Virus record (IMG/VR): IMGVR_UViG_3300043399_000215
Span: 1 to 54,799 of that record
Direction: 5' to 3' (one strand)
Origin: a virus
DNA length: 54,799 nt
Position 1 is the first letter of the stretch. Each line of letters begins with the position of its first letter. Positions 28,664 to 36,265 of this stretch are shown piece after piece. Below the pieces are notes generated by a model. That model was not told where the DNA came from. It did not search any database and was given only the letters and a program-made list of their open reading frames with translations. The translations under genes and the position numbers were made by a program.

Positions 28664-29214
28664 ATACAGAAATGACTGATATGACATGGACTCAAGATGA
28701 TAAGCAATATGAGTTTGTTACAGTTCCTGACTTGTCAAGTCCTTTGCAATGCTCTCAAGGGTGTGCATTTAATACGGACACTGCTAAGTGTCCATCTGAT
28801 ATTTACGGATATACTTATTGTGATAACGACATAAACAAAATCTGGAAGGAGATTAAAATTCTAAAGTCCCCGACTCAAGAAGTTAAAGAATTTGAAGTGC
28901 AGCAGCAAGAGGTGAAAGGAACCAAATACGATAGCGGTAAAACTCAATGGTGGTATCTGCCTATTGAACCTATCAAAGAAGTTCTAGCAGTTCTTGAATA
29001 TGGTGATAAGAAATACCCAGATGCTAACGGTACTAATTGGAAGCATGTACCTAATGCTAAGAAGCGTTACTATTCAGCAGCTATGCGGCATCTGACAGCT
29101 TGGTTCGAAGGTGAAAAGAATGACCCTGAAACCAATCGCAGTCACCTTGCTCATGCTTGTACTAATGTATTGTTTTTGTTGTGGTTTGAAATTAAGGGGA
29201 AATTCAATGAGTAA
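28660..29214 (+). CDS. dATP/dGTP diphosphohydrolase-like protein (DUF5664-type)
   Basis: 184 aa. The C-terminal part (about 85-180) shows GTKYDSGKTQWWYLPIEPIKEVLAVLEYGDKKYPDANGTNW, then SAAMRHLTAWFEGE and SHLAHACTNVLFL, the pattern of phage MazG-related dATP/dGTP hydrolases that shape the nucleotide pool, known best from phages with modified purines. No modified-base gene such as PurZ is in the window. The first 80 residues have Cys pairs (LQCSQGCAF, CPSDIYGYTYC). Starts in the preceding stop. Confidence 0.75.
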   Translation: MNTEMTDMTWTQDDKQYEFVTVPDLSSPLQCSQGCAFNTDTAKCPSDIYGYTYCDNDINKIWKEIKILKSPTQEVKEFEVQQQEVKGTKYDSGKTQWWYLPIEPIKEVLAVLEYGDKKYPDANGTNWKHVPNAKKRYYSAAMRHLTAWFEGEKNDPETNRSHLAHACTNVLFLLWFEIKGKFNE

Positions 29215-29326
29215 TTTTGAAATCTTTTATTACGCTATCGGTGTATTGCTTGGCGCAGGTGTTATAATCCTAGCAGGATTGGTTGTTAAGAAACAACTTA
29301 AAGAACGAAACCCTTACTTTGATTGA
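29207..29326 (+). CDS. Small membrane protein, 39 aa
   Basis: One hydrophobic segment (residues about 7-27) then a basic end (KKQLKERNPYFD). AAGGGGAAATTCA precedes ATG at 29207. Overlaps the preceding stop by eight bases. The function is unknown. Confidence 0.6.
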   Translation: MSNFEIFYYAIGVLLGAGVIILAGLVVKKQLKERNPYFD

Positions 29327-29340
29327 AAGGTTAATACACG

Positions 29341-29796
29341 ATGCAAACAGAAGTTAAGCAAACAGAAAATAAACAAAAGACTCTAAGAAAAGTACACCAG
29401 AAGGGATTCAGTTTGATTTCAGCCAAGATTCATGTAAGTGAAAGTGAAATTGCAATGCAATATCCTGACTATGTATCTGACTGGATTGAAACAAAGCCTT
29501 TTAAGTTTCAAGAGATTCTATGGGATTTTGGATTGGATTCAACTCAGGAGTACGTATTGCAAGAGGTTACATCTCATCGTAATCGCTTGGGTGAGCAAGT
29601 AACTTGTGGTAGATACTACGGTAATGAACGATTGGATGACGATTGGATTAAATCAGGTTATGCAAGCCAATCAGCTAAGGACAAAGCATTGAATAATAAG
29701 TTGTTGGATGAAAGCTATCGAGCTAGGTATGAAACAGAAGACACTCAAGATTACCTAGAGCGCCGAGATATGTATGATAAGAGTAATAAGGATTAA
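29341..29796 (+). CDS. Hypothetical protein, 151 aa
   Basis: Not recognised. A central segment (FQEILWDFGLDSTQEYVLQEVTSHRNRLGEQVTCG) and a charged, helical end. Its place before the reductase suggests a nucleotide-related role, but no motif shows it. GAAAGGTTAATACACG precedes ATG. Confidence 0.6.
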   Translation: MQTEVKQTENKQKTLRKVHQKGFSLISAKIHVSESEIAMQYPDYVSDWIETKPFKFQEILWDFGLDSTQEYVLQEVTSHRNRLGEQVTCGRYYGNERLDDDWIKSGYASQSAKDKALNNKLLDESYRARYETEDTQDYLERRDMYDKSNKD

Positions 29797-29800
29797 GAAT

Positions 29801-30625
29801 ATGCAAGATTACAAAATTGAAATTGATTACTCCAAAGACAGTCTTTATGACGAACTAGGTCTTATTAGACTTCGGGAATCCTATATGCGAGAGGAAGAAA
29901 AATCACCACAAGACCGTCTTGCTTACGTATCAAAAGCCTTTGCTTCAAATCAAGAACACGCTCAACGGTTGTATGACTATGCAAGTAATCATTGGTTGTC
30001 ATATTCAACACCGATACTTGCTTTCGGACGAAATAAGCGAGGTATGCCTATTAGTTGTTTCTTGAACCACCTTGAGGATACATCCGAGGGGTTGGTTGAT
30101 AACCTATCAGAAACAAACTGGCTGAGTATGATGGGAGGCGGTGTAGGGGTGCATGTTCGCATACGAGGCACAGATGAGAAATCAGTTGGTGTAATGCCGC
30201 ATCTAAAGGTGTATGACTCTAGCTCATTGGCCTACAAGCAAGGTAGTACCCGCAGAGGATCGTATGCTGCCTATCTAGATATTGACCATCCTGATATTAT
30301 TCAATTCCTTGAAATGCGAAAGCCAACAGGCGATCAGAACATGAAGGCTTTGAATCTCAATCACGGCATTAACATCACAGATAAGTTCATGCAGCTGGTT
30401 GAAAAATGCATGATTGACTCAACAGCAGACGATTCTTGGGATTTGATTCAACCGCACACTGGTAAAGTAGTTGAGACTGTTTCAGCTAAATACCTTTGGA
30501 TGAAGATTATTGAATTGCGGATGCAGACTGGTGAACCTTACTTGTGGTTTATTGACCGAGCAAACGAAGGATTACCTGAGTATCAAAAGAAACTTGGATT
30601 GAGGAATTACGGTAGTAACCTGTGT
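29801..30625 (+). CDS. nrdA: Ribonucleotide reductase alpha subunit, exon 1
   Basis: Class I ribonucleotide reductase large subunit, making dNDPs from NDPs. Exon 1 (275 codons) includes MPISCFLNH with the first active-site Cys, MGGGVGVHVR, KQGSTRRGSYA, and ends YGSNLC, whose Cys is the equivalent of E. coli Cys439, site of the thiyl radical. The N-terminal ATP cone is absent, so allosteric activity control is probably lost. ATG at 29801 follows AAGGATTAAGAAT. The unspliced mRNA reads one stop codon after TGT. Joined to exon 2 (30865) it gives 599 aa. Confidence 0.93.
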
Positions 30626-30864
30626 TAATTTCATGGCACAGTATAAACCATGTGAATTCGGTGGATAGCTAGAACAGCCAATACCGAGCCAAGCCTAGAA
30701 ATAGGAAGGTGTAGAGACTAGGTGCGATGAGTGTAGCACCGTAGGGTCAAGTGACCCGAAGCGCATGGCTTCAGAAATGAAGATGATATAGTCCGATCTT
30801 GGTAGGGATACCAAGCAGCTTGAATAAAGCGGAGTAGATTTAACGAGTCTATTTGAACAATATG
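30626..30864 (+). mobile_element. Group I intron (239 nt, no ORF) in nrdA
   Basis: The exon end CTGTGT pairs with the guide GGCACAG at 30635-30641, giving the standard U-G pair at the 5' splice site. P7 is GACTA (30716-30720) with TAGTC (30789-30793), inside the conserved GAGACTA and GATATAGTCC elements. A hairpin GGGTC/GACCC lies at 30744-30757 and a 7-bp CTTGGTA/TACCAAG stem at 30798-30815. The intron ends in G30864. Splicing joins TGT to AGT in frame and restores NLCSEI. Confidence 0.9.
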
Positions 30865-31839
30865 AGTGAAATCAGTCTAGCAACAAGTCCTGAACGTACA
30901 GCTGTTTGTTGCTTGTCTTCTGTTAATTTGGAATACTTTAGCGATTGGAAAGACAATGAACTATTCCTGAGAGATATTCTTGAGATGTTGGATAATGTAC
31001 TTGAATACTTTATTAAACATGCTCCTGATACAATCAGCAGGGCGAGATTCAGTGCTTATCGTGAACGATCTGTTGGTGTAGGTGCTTTGGGTTATCATGC
31101 CTATCTGCAACAGAATGGTATTCCATTTGAGGGTGCGTTAGCTAAGTCTCAGAACTTGCGCATCTTTAAGCACATTCGTTCTAAACTGGATGAAGCAAAT
31201 CAGCAGCTTGCTATTGAACGAGGAACTTGTCCTGATGCAGCAGAGTTTGGTATCATGCAGCGTTGTAGTCATGTTATGGCTGTTGCACCCAATGCAAGTA
31301 GTTCTATTATCATGGGTAACACAAGTCCAAGTATTGAACCATTTGCTGCCAATGCCTATCGTCAGGATACAACCTCTGGTGCTCACCTGAATAAGAATAA
31401 GTACCTTGACAAACTGATTAAGGAAAATGCTGTAGGTAAAGAAGCATCGTGGTATGATGATACATGGGCAAGCATTATTGCAAATGACGGTAGTGTTCAG
31501 CATCTTGATTGGATGACAGAGTGGGATAAGGATGTGTTTAAGACTGCACCGGAGATTGACCAACGTTGGATTATTGAGCAATCAGCAGATCGTCAGCAGT
31601 TCGTAGATCAGGCAATCAGTACCAACTTGTTTTTCCGTCCAGATGTAAACATCAAGTACCTTCATGCTGTGCATTTCCAAGCATGGAAACAAGGTTTGAA
31701 AAGTCTTTACTATGTGCGCAGTGCTAAACTACGCAAGGCTGACAAAGTTGGTCAAAGTATTGAGCGCAAGCGTATTGAGGATGATATAGATGTTCAGGCT
31801 CTTGTAAACAATACAGAATGCTTGGCTTGCGAAGGTTGA
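30865..31839 (+). CDS. nrdA: Ribonucleotide reductase alpha subunit, exon 2
   Basis: 324 codons. It begins SEISLATSPERTAVCCLSSVNLE, which contains the catalytic Glu and the second redox Cys, and passes through VAPNASSSIIMGNTSPSIEP (substrate loop). It ends ECLACEG with a CxxC pair that would take electrons from thioredoxin. Together with exon 1 it forms one protein. An ORF start inside the intron could make a fragment without N-terminus, but splicing is the simple reading. Confidence 0.93.
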   Translation, partial: SEISLATSPERTAVCCLSSVNLEYFSDWKDNELFLRDILEMLDNVLEYFIKHAPDTISRARFSAYRERSVGVGALGYHAYLQQNGIPFEGALAKSQNLRIFKHIRSKLDEANQQLAIERGTCPDAAEFGIMQRCSHVMAVAPNASSSIIMGNTSPSIEPFAANAYRQDTTSGAHLNKNKYLDKLIKENAVGKEASWYDDTWASIIANDGSVQHLDWMTEWDKDVFKTAPEIDQRWIIEQSADRQQFVDQAISTNLFFRPDVNIKYLHAVHFQAWKQGLKSLYYVRSAKLRKADKVGQSIERKRIEDDIDVQALVNNTECLACEG

Positions 31840-31863
31840 GTGAGGTGAAGGTTGTGCTACAAT
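31836..31863 (+). promoter_or_regulatory. Promoter for nrdB and thioredoxin
   Basis: TTGAGT (31836-31841), 16-bp spacer ending GTGC, TACAAT (31858-31863). It overlaps the end of nrdA. Confidence 0.55.
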
Positions 31864-31888
31864 ACGACCTTCTACATAAAGGAGTTAC

Positions 31889-32860
31889 ATGAAACACAAA
31901 CTAAAACTAACAGATAAACGAAACTCTTTCAAACCATTCTCATACCCTTGGGCGTTTGATGCTTTCCTTGCATCTGAAAAGATGCACTGGATTCACACAG
32001 AAGTTCCAATGGTAGAGGATGTGAACGATTGGAAAAATAAACTAACAACTTCTGAAAAAGAATTTCTGACACATATCTTTCGGTTCTTCACACAAGGGGA
32101 TATTGATGTAGCAGGCGCTTATGTCAACAACTACCTTCCCGTGTTCCCTGCCCCTGAAGTGCGAATGATGCTAAGTAGCTTTGCAGCACGAGAGGCAATT
32201 CACATTGCTGCTTATTCTCACTTGATTGAAACCCTTGGTATGCCAGAGACTACTTATAATGAGTTTCTTGAGTACGAAGAAATGAAGGCAAAGCATGATT
32301 ATGTTGAGTCCTTTGTTTCAAACGATCAAAGTAGTGTAGCGCAGCAGATTGCAGTATTCAGTGCATTCACAGAAGGGATGCAGCTATTCTCAAGTTTTGT
32401 AATGCTACTGAACTTTGCTCGGTTCGGTAAGATGAAAGGCATGGGTCAGATACTTTCCTGGTCTCAAACAGACGAGTCATTACATTGTGAAAGCATGATT
32501 AAATTGTTCCGTGAGTTTGTAAAAGAAAATAAACACATCTGGAATGACGAACTAAAATCGCAGTTGTACTCTGTCGCTGAAAAAATGGTTGAACTAGAAG
32601 ATAAGTTTATTGACTTAGCCTTTGGTGTTAACGAAATGCAAGGATTGACCAAGGAAGAAGTGAAACAGTATATTCGTTATATTGCTGACCGCAGATTGAT
32701 CGCTCTAGGTCTGAAAGGTATCTTCAAGGTCAAGAAGAATCCTCTTACATGGGTTGATGGGATGCTTGGCACAACTCATAGCAATTTCTTTGAACAACGA
32801 GTAACTGATTACGCCAAGGGTGCTTTGACAGGCTCTTGGGAAGATGTATGGGCAACATAA
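31889..32860 (+). CDS. nrdB: Ribonucleotide reductase beta subunit
   Basis: 323 aa, class Ia type. Diiron ligands are in FTQGDIDVAGAY (Asp), REAIHIAAYSH (Glu and His, with the radical Tyr seven residues after Glu), FTEGMQLF (Glu) and QTDESLHCESM (Glu and His). The C-terminus ends SWEDVWAT, without the long E. coli-type alpha-binding tail. AAAGGAGTTAC precedes ATG. Confidence 0.95.
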   Translation: MKHKLKLTDKRNSFKPFSYPWAFDAFLASEKMHWIHTEVPMVEDVNDWKNKLTTSEKEFLTHIFRFFTQGDIDVAGAYVNNYLPVFPAPEVRMMLSSFAAREAIHIAAYSHLIETLGMPETTYNEFLEYEEMKAKHDYVESFVSNDQSSVAQQIAVFSAFTEGMQLFSSFVMLLNFARFGKMKGMGQILSWSQTDESLHCESMIKLFREFVKENKHIWNDELKSQLYSVAEKMVELEDKFIDLAFGVNEMQGLTKEEVKQYIRYIADRRLIALGLKGIFKVKKNPLTWVDGMLGTTHSNFFEQRVTDYAKGALTGSWEDVWAT

Positions 32861-32869
32861 AGGAACCAA

Positions 32870-33130
32870 ATGAAACAGCTATTTATATTCTCAGCAAACG
32901 AATGGTGCAGCGCATGTCAATCATTCAAACCTGTTATTCAACAAACTAACGTACCAGTAGACCAACTTCGTTGCTTTGATGTAGATGAATCCCCTAATCT
33001 AGCAAGGGATTACAACGTCAGAGGTGTACCTACAAGTATTCTTATCGTAGATGGTAAGGAAGTTAATCGTAAAACAGGGATGATGACTTCTAAGCAGTTG
33101 ATTGAATTCTGCGAAAGTCAAGAGAAGTAA
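32870..33130 (+). CDS. Thioredoxin-like protein, 86 aa
   Basis: Active site EWCSACQSF, a CxxC with Ser-Ala rather than Gly-Pro, and the cis-Pro loop RGVPTSILI. Short thioredoxin fold. It probably reduces the phage reductase, and in T7-like systems thioredoxin also binds DNA polymerase; either is inference. AAAGGAACCAA precedes ATG. A strong terminator follows. Confidence 0.88.
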   Translation: MKQLFIFSANEWCSACQSFKPVIQQTNVPVDQLRCFDVDESPNLARDYNVRGVPTSILIVDGKEVNRKTGMMTSKQLIEFCESQEK

Positions 33131-33146
33131 CTTACAAAAGAATAAA

Positions 33147-33178
33147 ACCCCCGAGGCTTACGCTCCGGGGGTCTTTTA
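33147..33178 (+). terminator. Rho-independent terminator after thioredoxin
   Basis: ACCCCCG (33147-33153) with CGGGGGT (33166-33172), an inner GGC/GCT extension, then TCTTTTA. Confidence 0.85.
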
Positions 33179-33210
33179 TAATAAAATATTATATACTGTA
33201 GAACAGGAGT

Positions 33211-33990
33211 ATGATGAATAATAAATGCGTGTACATTCATAAATTGGACGACACTGTTGTCTACGTTGGGAGCGGAAATTTAAGCAGGGTCAGGGCTAAA
33301 TATCGGAGGTCGGCTGGACATTTAAAAGTTTTTGACTTACTAAAATTTGAAATAATCTTCAGCAACCTATCGACAAGGGAGGCACTTAGAATAGAAGCTG
33401 ACACTATTAACAAATATTGGGAGTCTGGTAAACTATTTAACAAATTAAAGAATCCTAGGCCGGTAAAACCTATAGATTTCTCTGAAATTTCAAAGTATGT
33501 AAAATATGATGAGACATCTTCAACATTTCTTAGATGGGTAGTTCATAGAAGGTCAGGTGCAAAAGTTGGAGATGAGTGCGGGTCACTTAGCAAAGATGGC
33601 TATTACGTAGTAAGAATAAACGGGAGCCTTTACAAGGGGCATAGAATAGCTTGGTGTTTGTTTCATAAAACAAACGTCAGTACAGAGCTAGTAATAGATC
33701 ACATTGATAGAGATAAGTCAAATAATAAGATAAGCAACTTGAGATTGGTGACTTCGAGCGTGAATGCTAAAAACACTCTAAAAACTCTCCCAACTTCTGG
33801 ACAGCAGAACATAACACACAGAATAAAAAGATCCTCTTATGAGGTTAGGTGGACTGATTGCGGGGTATCTAAATCGACATGGTTTAGTTACTCTAACAAA
33901 AGAGGTGTCAGGACTAGAAATGAAGCATTTGTTTGTGCGTTACTTTTAAGAGACAGACTCGTTGAATTGGGGCTTATAGTTCTAAATTGA
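33211..33990 (+). CDS. Two-domain GIY-YIG plus HNH homing endonuclease, 259 aa
   Basis: Residues 6-22 (CVYIHKLDDTVVYVGSG) are the GIY-YIG first motif. YKGHRIAWCLFHKTNVSTELVIDHIDRDKSNNKISNLRLVTSSVNAKN is the HNH core, followed by a SGQQNITHRIKRSSYEVRW DNA-binding repeat. It is homologous in order to the protein at 7677-8489. It lies past the nrd genes and may support spread of the ORF-less nrdA intron (inference). Promoter: TATACT at about 33188. The first of two ATGs is taken. Confidence 0.8.
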   Translation: MMNNKCVYIHKLDDTVVYVGSGNLSRVRAKYRRSAGHLKVFDLLKFEIIFSNLSTREALRIEADTINKYWESGKLFNKLKNPRPVKPIDFSEISKYVKYDETSSTFLRWVVHRRSGAKVGDECGSLSKDGYYVVRINGSLYKGHRIAWCLFHKTNVSTELVIDHIDRDKSNNKISNLRLVTSSVNAKNTLKTLPTSGQQNITHRIKRSSYEVRWTDCGVSKSTWFSYSNKRGVRTRNEAFVCALLLRDRLVELGLIVLN

Positions 33991-33992
33991 AT

Positions 33993-34018
33993 AAACCCCA
34001 GCAATCATGCTGGGGTTT
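33993..34018. terminator. Bidirectional terminator between convergent arms
   Basis: AAACCCCAGCA (33993-34003), loop ATCA, TGCTGGGGTTT (34008-34018): 11 perfect pairs with A- and T-runs on both sides, so it stops both the rightward arm and the leftward lysis/structural arm. Confidence 0.9.
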
Positions 34019-34021
34019 TCT

Positions 34022-34537
34022 TCATGGATTCAATATGGCAATTGTTTCGGCGTACCTCCTTCTGGTCAGCCCAGGCATCACTCGACCATTTGCTTTGTCC
34101 CATTTTTTACATTGCGACGCAGCTTCAATCCAATCTCTTTCGTCCACCTTACGCCTAAAAGTACTCACCCTGTAATTACCAATACCTAAATTGTAGCACC
34201 AAGATAGTATTGCTGCAACCCTCCTAGGGGGTTCCAATAATAGTTTTGGACTTAGGGAGAGAAGCTGTAATAGAAATCCATTTAAGACGGTTTCTTTTGT
34301 TTTAAGAACTTTCTCAATTGACCACACATCTCCTTGTTTTACTTCCACACCACTCTCATCGAAAGTTAGCCCATACCCAATTGTCCAAGGCTTTCCCTTT
34401 TTTATAGGATCGTTTTTGGTTGCGGGGTCAGGATAAGCAATAAAGAATTGTTTATCTTTAGTCATAGGCCCTGTTCCCTCGAAAGGGACTAGGAATTCAT
34501 TGACGCAGATTTCTTTGATTTCGTCAGCTAAGGGCAT
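34022..34537 (-). CDS. Endolysin, GH24 lysozyme family
   Basis: 171 aa. The catalytic pattern is PFEG (Glu20), AYPDP (Asp37) and WTIGYG (Thr52), as in T4 and lambdoid P21-type lysozymes. NLGIGNYRVSTFRRKV and PGLTRRRYAE are family segments. It cuts peptidoglycan glycan strands at lysis. No signal-anchor is seen, so it needs a holin. The ATG at 34537 overlaps the holin stop region (TGATATG) with AAGG upstream; 34579 is also open. Confidence 0.92.
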   Translation of the reverse strand: MPLADEIKEICVNEFLVPFEGTGPMTKDKQFFIAYPDPATKNDPIKKGKPWTIGYGLTFDESGVEVKQGDVWSIEKVLKTKETVLNGFLLQLLSLSPKLLLEPPRRVAAILSWCYNLGIGNYRVSTFRRKVDERDWIEAASQCKKWDKANGRVMPGLTRRRYAETIAILNP

Positions 34538-34538
34538 A

Positions 34539-35027
34539 TCAAACCTTATGTTGATATTTTTCCAACGACCTTCCAACAAACCAGAAACTGAGAATCATGT
34601 TAAGCATACCCCAGTCCTCCGGCCCCCACATGGTAGTTACTACTTGATTCCAAGGTACATCACCAGAAGTTCCGTTGTAAACCATTGTCAGTTTGAAAAG
34701 CACATACAGGCCAAACAATGCAAACGTAATCCCCGGACGAACCAAAGAACTAATAGATGCAACCCATGTGTAAGCCTTGGAATCTGATTCAGCTTGTTGT
34801 TTATAGGCTTCTGATATAGCATTTAGCTGTGCAGTTCCATAATCAACATACTTCTCTTCAACCTTGAAAGAACCTTTAACTTTCTCTAAGCTAATCTGTT
34901 CTTGAAACATAGCAAGCTCATGCTTTCTTTCGCTATGCCTATCCCAGAATTTAAGAACTTCAGGTGCTAGTCTAAACAGACCACCCATAAGACCACCAAA
35001 TAAACCACTGCCTACAAATTCAAGCAT
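34539..35027 (-). CDS. Holin of the 3-TM (gene-transfer-agent) type
   Basis: 162 aa. FGGLMGGLFRLAPEVLKFWDRHSERKHELAMF, then helices, then VRPGITFALFGLYVLFKLTM and WGMLNMILSFWFVGRS. This order of an N-terminal Gly-rich segment, WDR...ERKHE helix and two C-terminal membrane segments is that of phage/GTA 3-TM holins. It is directly upstream of the lysozyme, as expected. Confidence 0.7.
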   Translation of the reverse strand: MLEFVGSGLFGGLMGGLFRLAPEVLKFWDRHSERKHELAMFQEQISLEKVKGSFKVEEKYVDYGTAQLNAISEAYKQQAESDSKAYTWVASISSLVRPGITFALFGLYVLFKLTMVYNGTSGDVPWNQVVTTMWGPEDWGMLNMILSFWFVGRSLEKYQHKV

Positions 35028-35029
35028 GA

Positions 35030-35377
35030 TTACTCCTTATCTTTAATAACATCTTGCAATCTATTAACTTCTTTAGTCAACAGACTGACTTCATTGTGCA
35101 GCTTCTGATTCTCCATACTTAGTGTATTGAGTTGTTTATTCAGAGCTATAATCTCCATCTGAAACTTAGCAAGTTCTTCACCTAGAACCTTGTTGGTTGT
35201 AGCAAGTCGTTTAAGTTCATCATTCATGATGGTCATTACGTTAGATTCAGTTGCTGTCTCTTTCATCCCTTTCAGGACTTTCTGTAGCATAAATACCGCA
35301 GCTACAATAGCAGCAGCAATCATTGTGGTAGCTTGTGCTATGCTACCTGCTGTTACTTCTTGTAAATCTAATATCAT
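35030..35377 (-). CDS. Membrane protein with coiled coil, candidate spanin-type lysis protein, 115 aa
   Basis: A membrane segment (about 17-35, MIAAAIVAAVFMLQ) followed by about 75 residues of heptad repeat (LATTNKVLGEELAKFQMEI...LSMENQKLHNEVSLL). One inner-membrane anchor plus a periplasmic coiled coil is the plan of inner-membrane spanins (Rz), which fuse the two membranes. No outer-membrane partner of normal size lies next to it. It may be another holin-like protein. Confidence 0.6.
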   Translation of the reverse strand: MILDLQEVTAGSIAQATTMIAAAIVAAVFMLQKVLKGMKETATESNVMTIMNDELKRLATTNKVLGEELAKFQMEIIALNKQLNTLSMENQKLHNEVSLLTKEVNRLQDVIKDKE

Positions 35378-35820
35378 AAAACTCTCCGTTTGTTATGCTG
35401 AAAGGAAAGCATTAACCATGCTTCAGCCATTACGGGGACAAGCAACATAGCTTCAGTAGGTGCTACAGGTGTCTTGTCAAATACAGCAAAACTTAAAAAT
35501 AAATACAACCAAGCCCATATACCCATGATAGAATTAAGGGTACTGATTCTATAACTGATGTCTGATACTACACTCACACCCTTGATAAAAGCATAGACAG
35601 CAAACAAAGCAAACCAGAAGTATCTGTGCGCGAATTGATATATCAGGTCATAGTTTGAGTTATTACCTTGACTAAATAAAAATCCAAGGCTTAGTAAAGT
35701 AGCTGTAACACAAAGCACTAATGTACTTTCTACTTTCTTCATTGAAAGCAAGTAAGCTAATTTAAAATCTCTTTTCAGTCTTGAATCATCAAAGGCTTTT
35801 ATTTCTTGAATTTCTGGCAT
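35374..35820 (-). CDS. Multi-pass membrane protein in the lysis cassette, 148 aa
   Basis: Four hydrophobic segments (about 34-50, 66-83, 96-113, 121-139), with a cytoplasmic acidic start (MPEIQEIKAFDDSRLKRD). It overlaps the coiled-coil gene by four bases. Possible second holin or antiholin; the family is not recognised. Confidence 0.65.
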   Translation of the reverse strand: MPEIQEIKAFDDSRLKRDFKLAYLLSMKKVESTLVLCVTATLLSLGFLFSQGNNSNYDLIYQFAHRYFWFALFAVYAFIKGVSVVSDISYRISTLNSIMGIWAWLYLFLSFAVFDKTPVAPTEAMLLVPVMAEAWLMLSFQHNKRRVL

Positions 35821-35823
35821 GGT

Positions 35824-35901
35824 TTATCCGATTGGTACACAACTTGTTAATATAAGTACGGTAACACCGTATGCTATGAAAAAGGCAATATAAGGATTCA
35901 T
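35824..35901 (-). CDS. Possible 25-aa lipoprotein
   Basis: A 25-codon frame, MNPYIAFFIAYGVTV then LILTSCVPIG. It is a hydrophobic signal-like helix ending in a lipobox (LTSC) with only five residues after Cys. AAGAAAG lies about ten bases before the ATG. Tiny lipoproteins occur as lysis or outer-membrane spanin proteins. Size makes chance possible. Confidence 0.35.
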   Translation of the reverse strand: MNPYIAFFIAYGVTVLILTSCVPIG

Positions 35902-35923
35902 AATCAACTTTCTTACTTACAAA

Positions 35924-35954
35924 GAAAAACCCAAGCAGGGATTAGCTGCTCGGG
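35924..35954 (-). terminator. Leftward terminator or attenuator before lysis genes
   Basis: On the minus strand: CCCGAGCAG (35946-35954), loop, CTGCTTGGG (35930-35938), then TTTTTCTTTG. Nine pairs, one G-U. It reduces read-through from tail genes into the lysis cassette. Confidence 0.7.
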
Positions 35955-36022
35955 TGATAGCCTGAGTATTTAGCTCGGGCTTATAGAACCTGAGTTAAGG
36001 CTCGGGTGATAGCCTGAGTATT
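35948..36022. repeat. Three tandem imperfect hairpin repeats
   Basis: GCTCGGG-TGATAG-CCTGAGT occurs at 35948-35967 and 36000-36019, with a middle copy at 35973-35995 having a longer loop. Each forms a six-pair hairpin when read on the plus strand (one G-U). On the minus strand the same position is an A-C mismatch. Two copies are identical over 23 bases. Confidence 0.7.
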
Positions 36023-36265
36023 TTATATTTCAGAAAATACTTTAGGTAGTTGCTTCTTTCTGACTTCAGCCATATAAGCTCTATAGCAATGATCTTGGTC
36101 AAAGAAGAATAGTACATCAATCAGAGGTTTAAACACCTTACCAAAGAACCTATCAAGTAACCATGCTCGGTAAGCCCTGCTGCTTAGGGTTTCATCTGGT
36201 GAACCTAGCAGGATTGCATTGGCTAGTTGGTCAAGAGCTATGAGGAGGTTTAAGAGGTAGGCCAT
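36023..36265 (-). CDS. Conserved phage lysis-region protein with DETLSSRAYR motif, 80 aa
   Basis: LIALDQLANAILLGSPDETLSSRAYRAW and DQDHCYRAYMAEVRKKQLP. This motif set appears in a small protein often found next to lysis genes of siphophages and podophages of Gram-negative bacteria. The function is unknown. GGAGCTTGT precedes ATG; overlaps the next upstream gene by 16 bp. Confidence 0.65.
   Translation of the reverse strand: MAYLLNLLIALDQLANAILLGSPDETLSSRAYRAWLLDRFFGKVFKPLIDVLFFFDQDHCYRAYMAEVRKKQLPKVFSEI

Noticed and set aside
30626-30628. Apparent nonsense mutation in the reductase alpha gene
   Set aside because: The stop is the first codon of a group I intron with correct guide and P7 pairing; splicing restores the frame.
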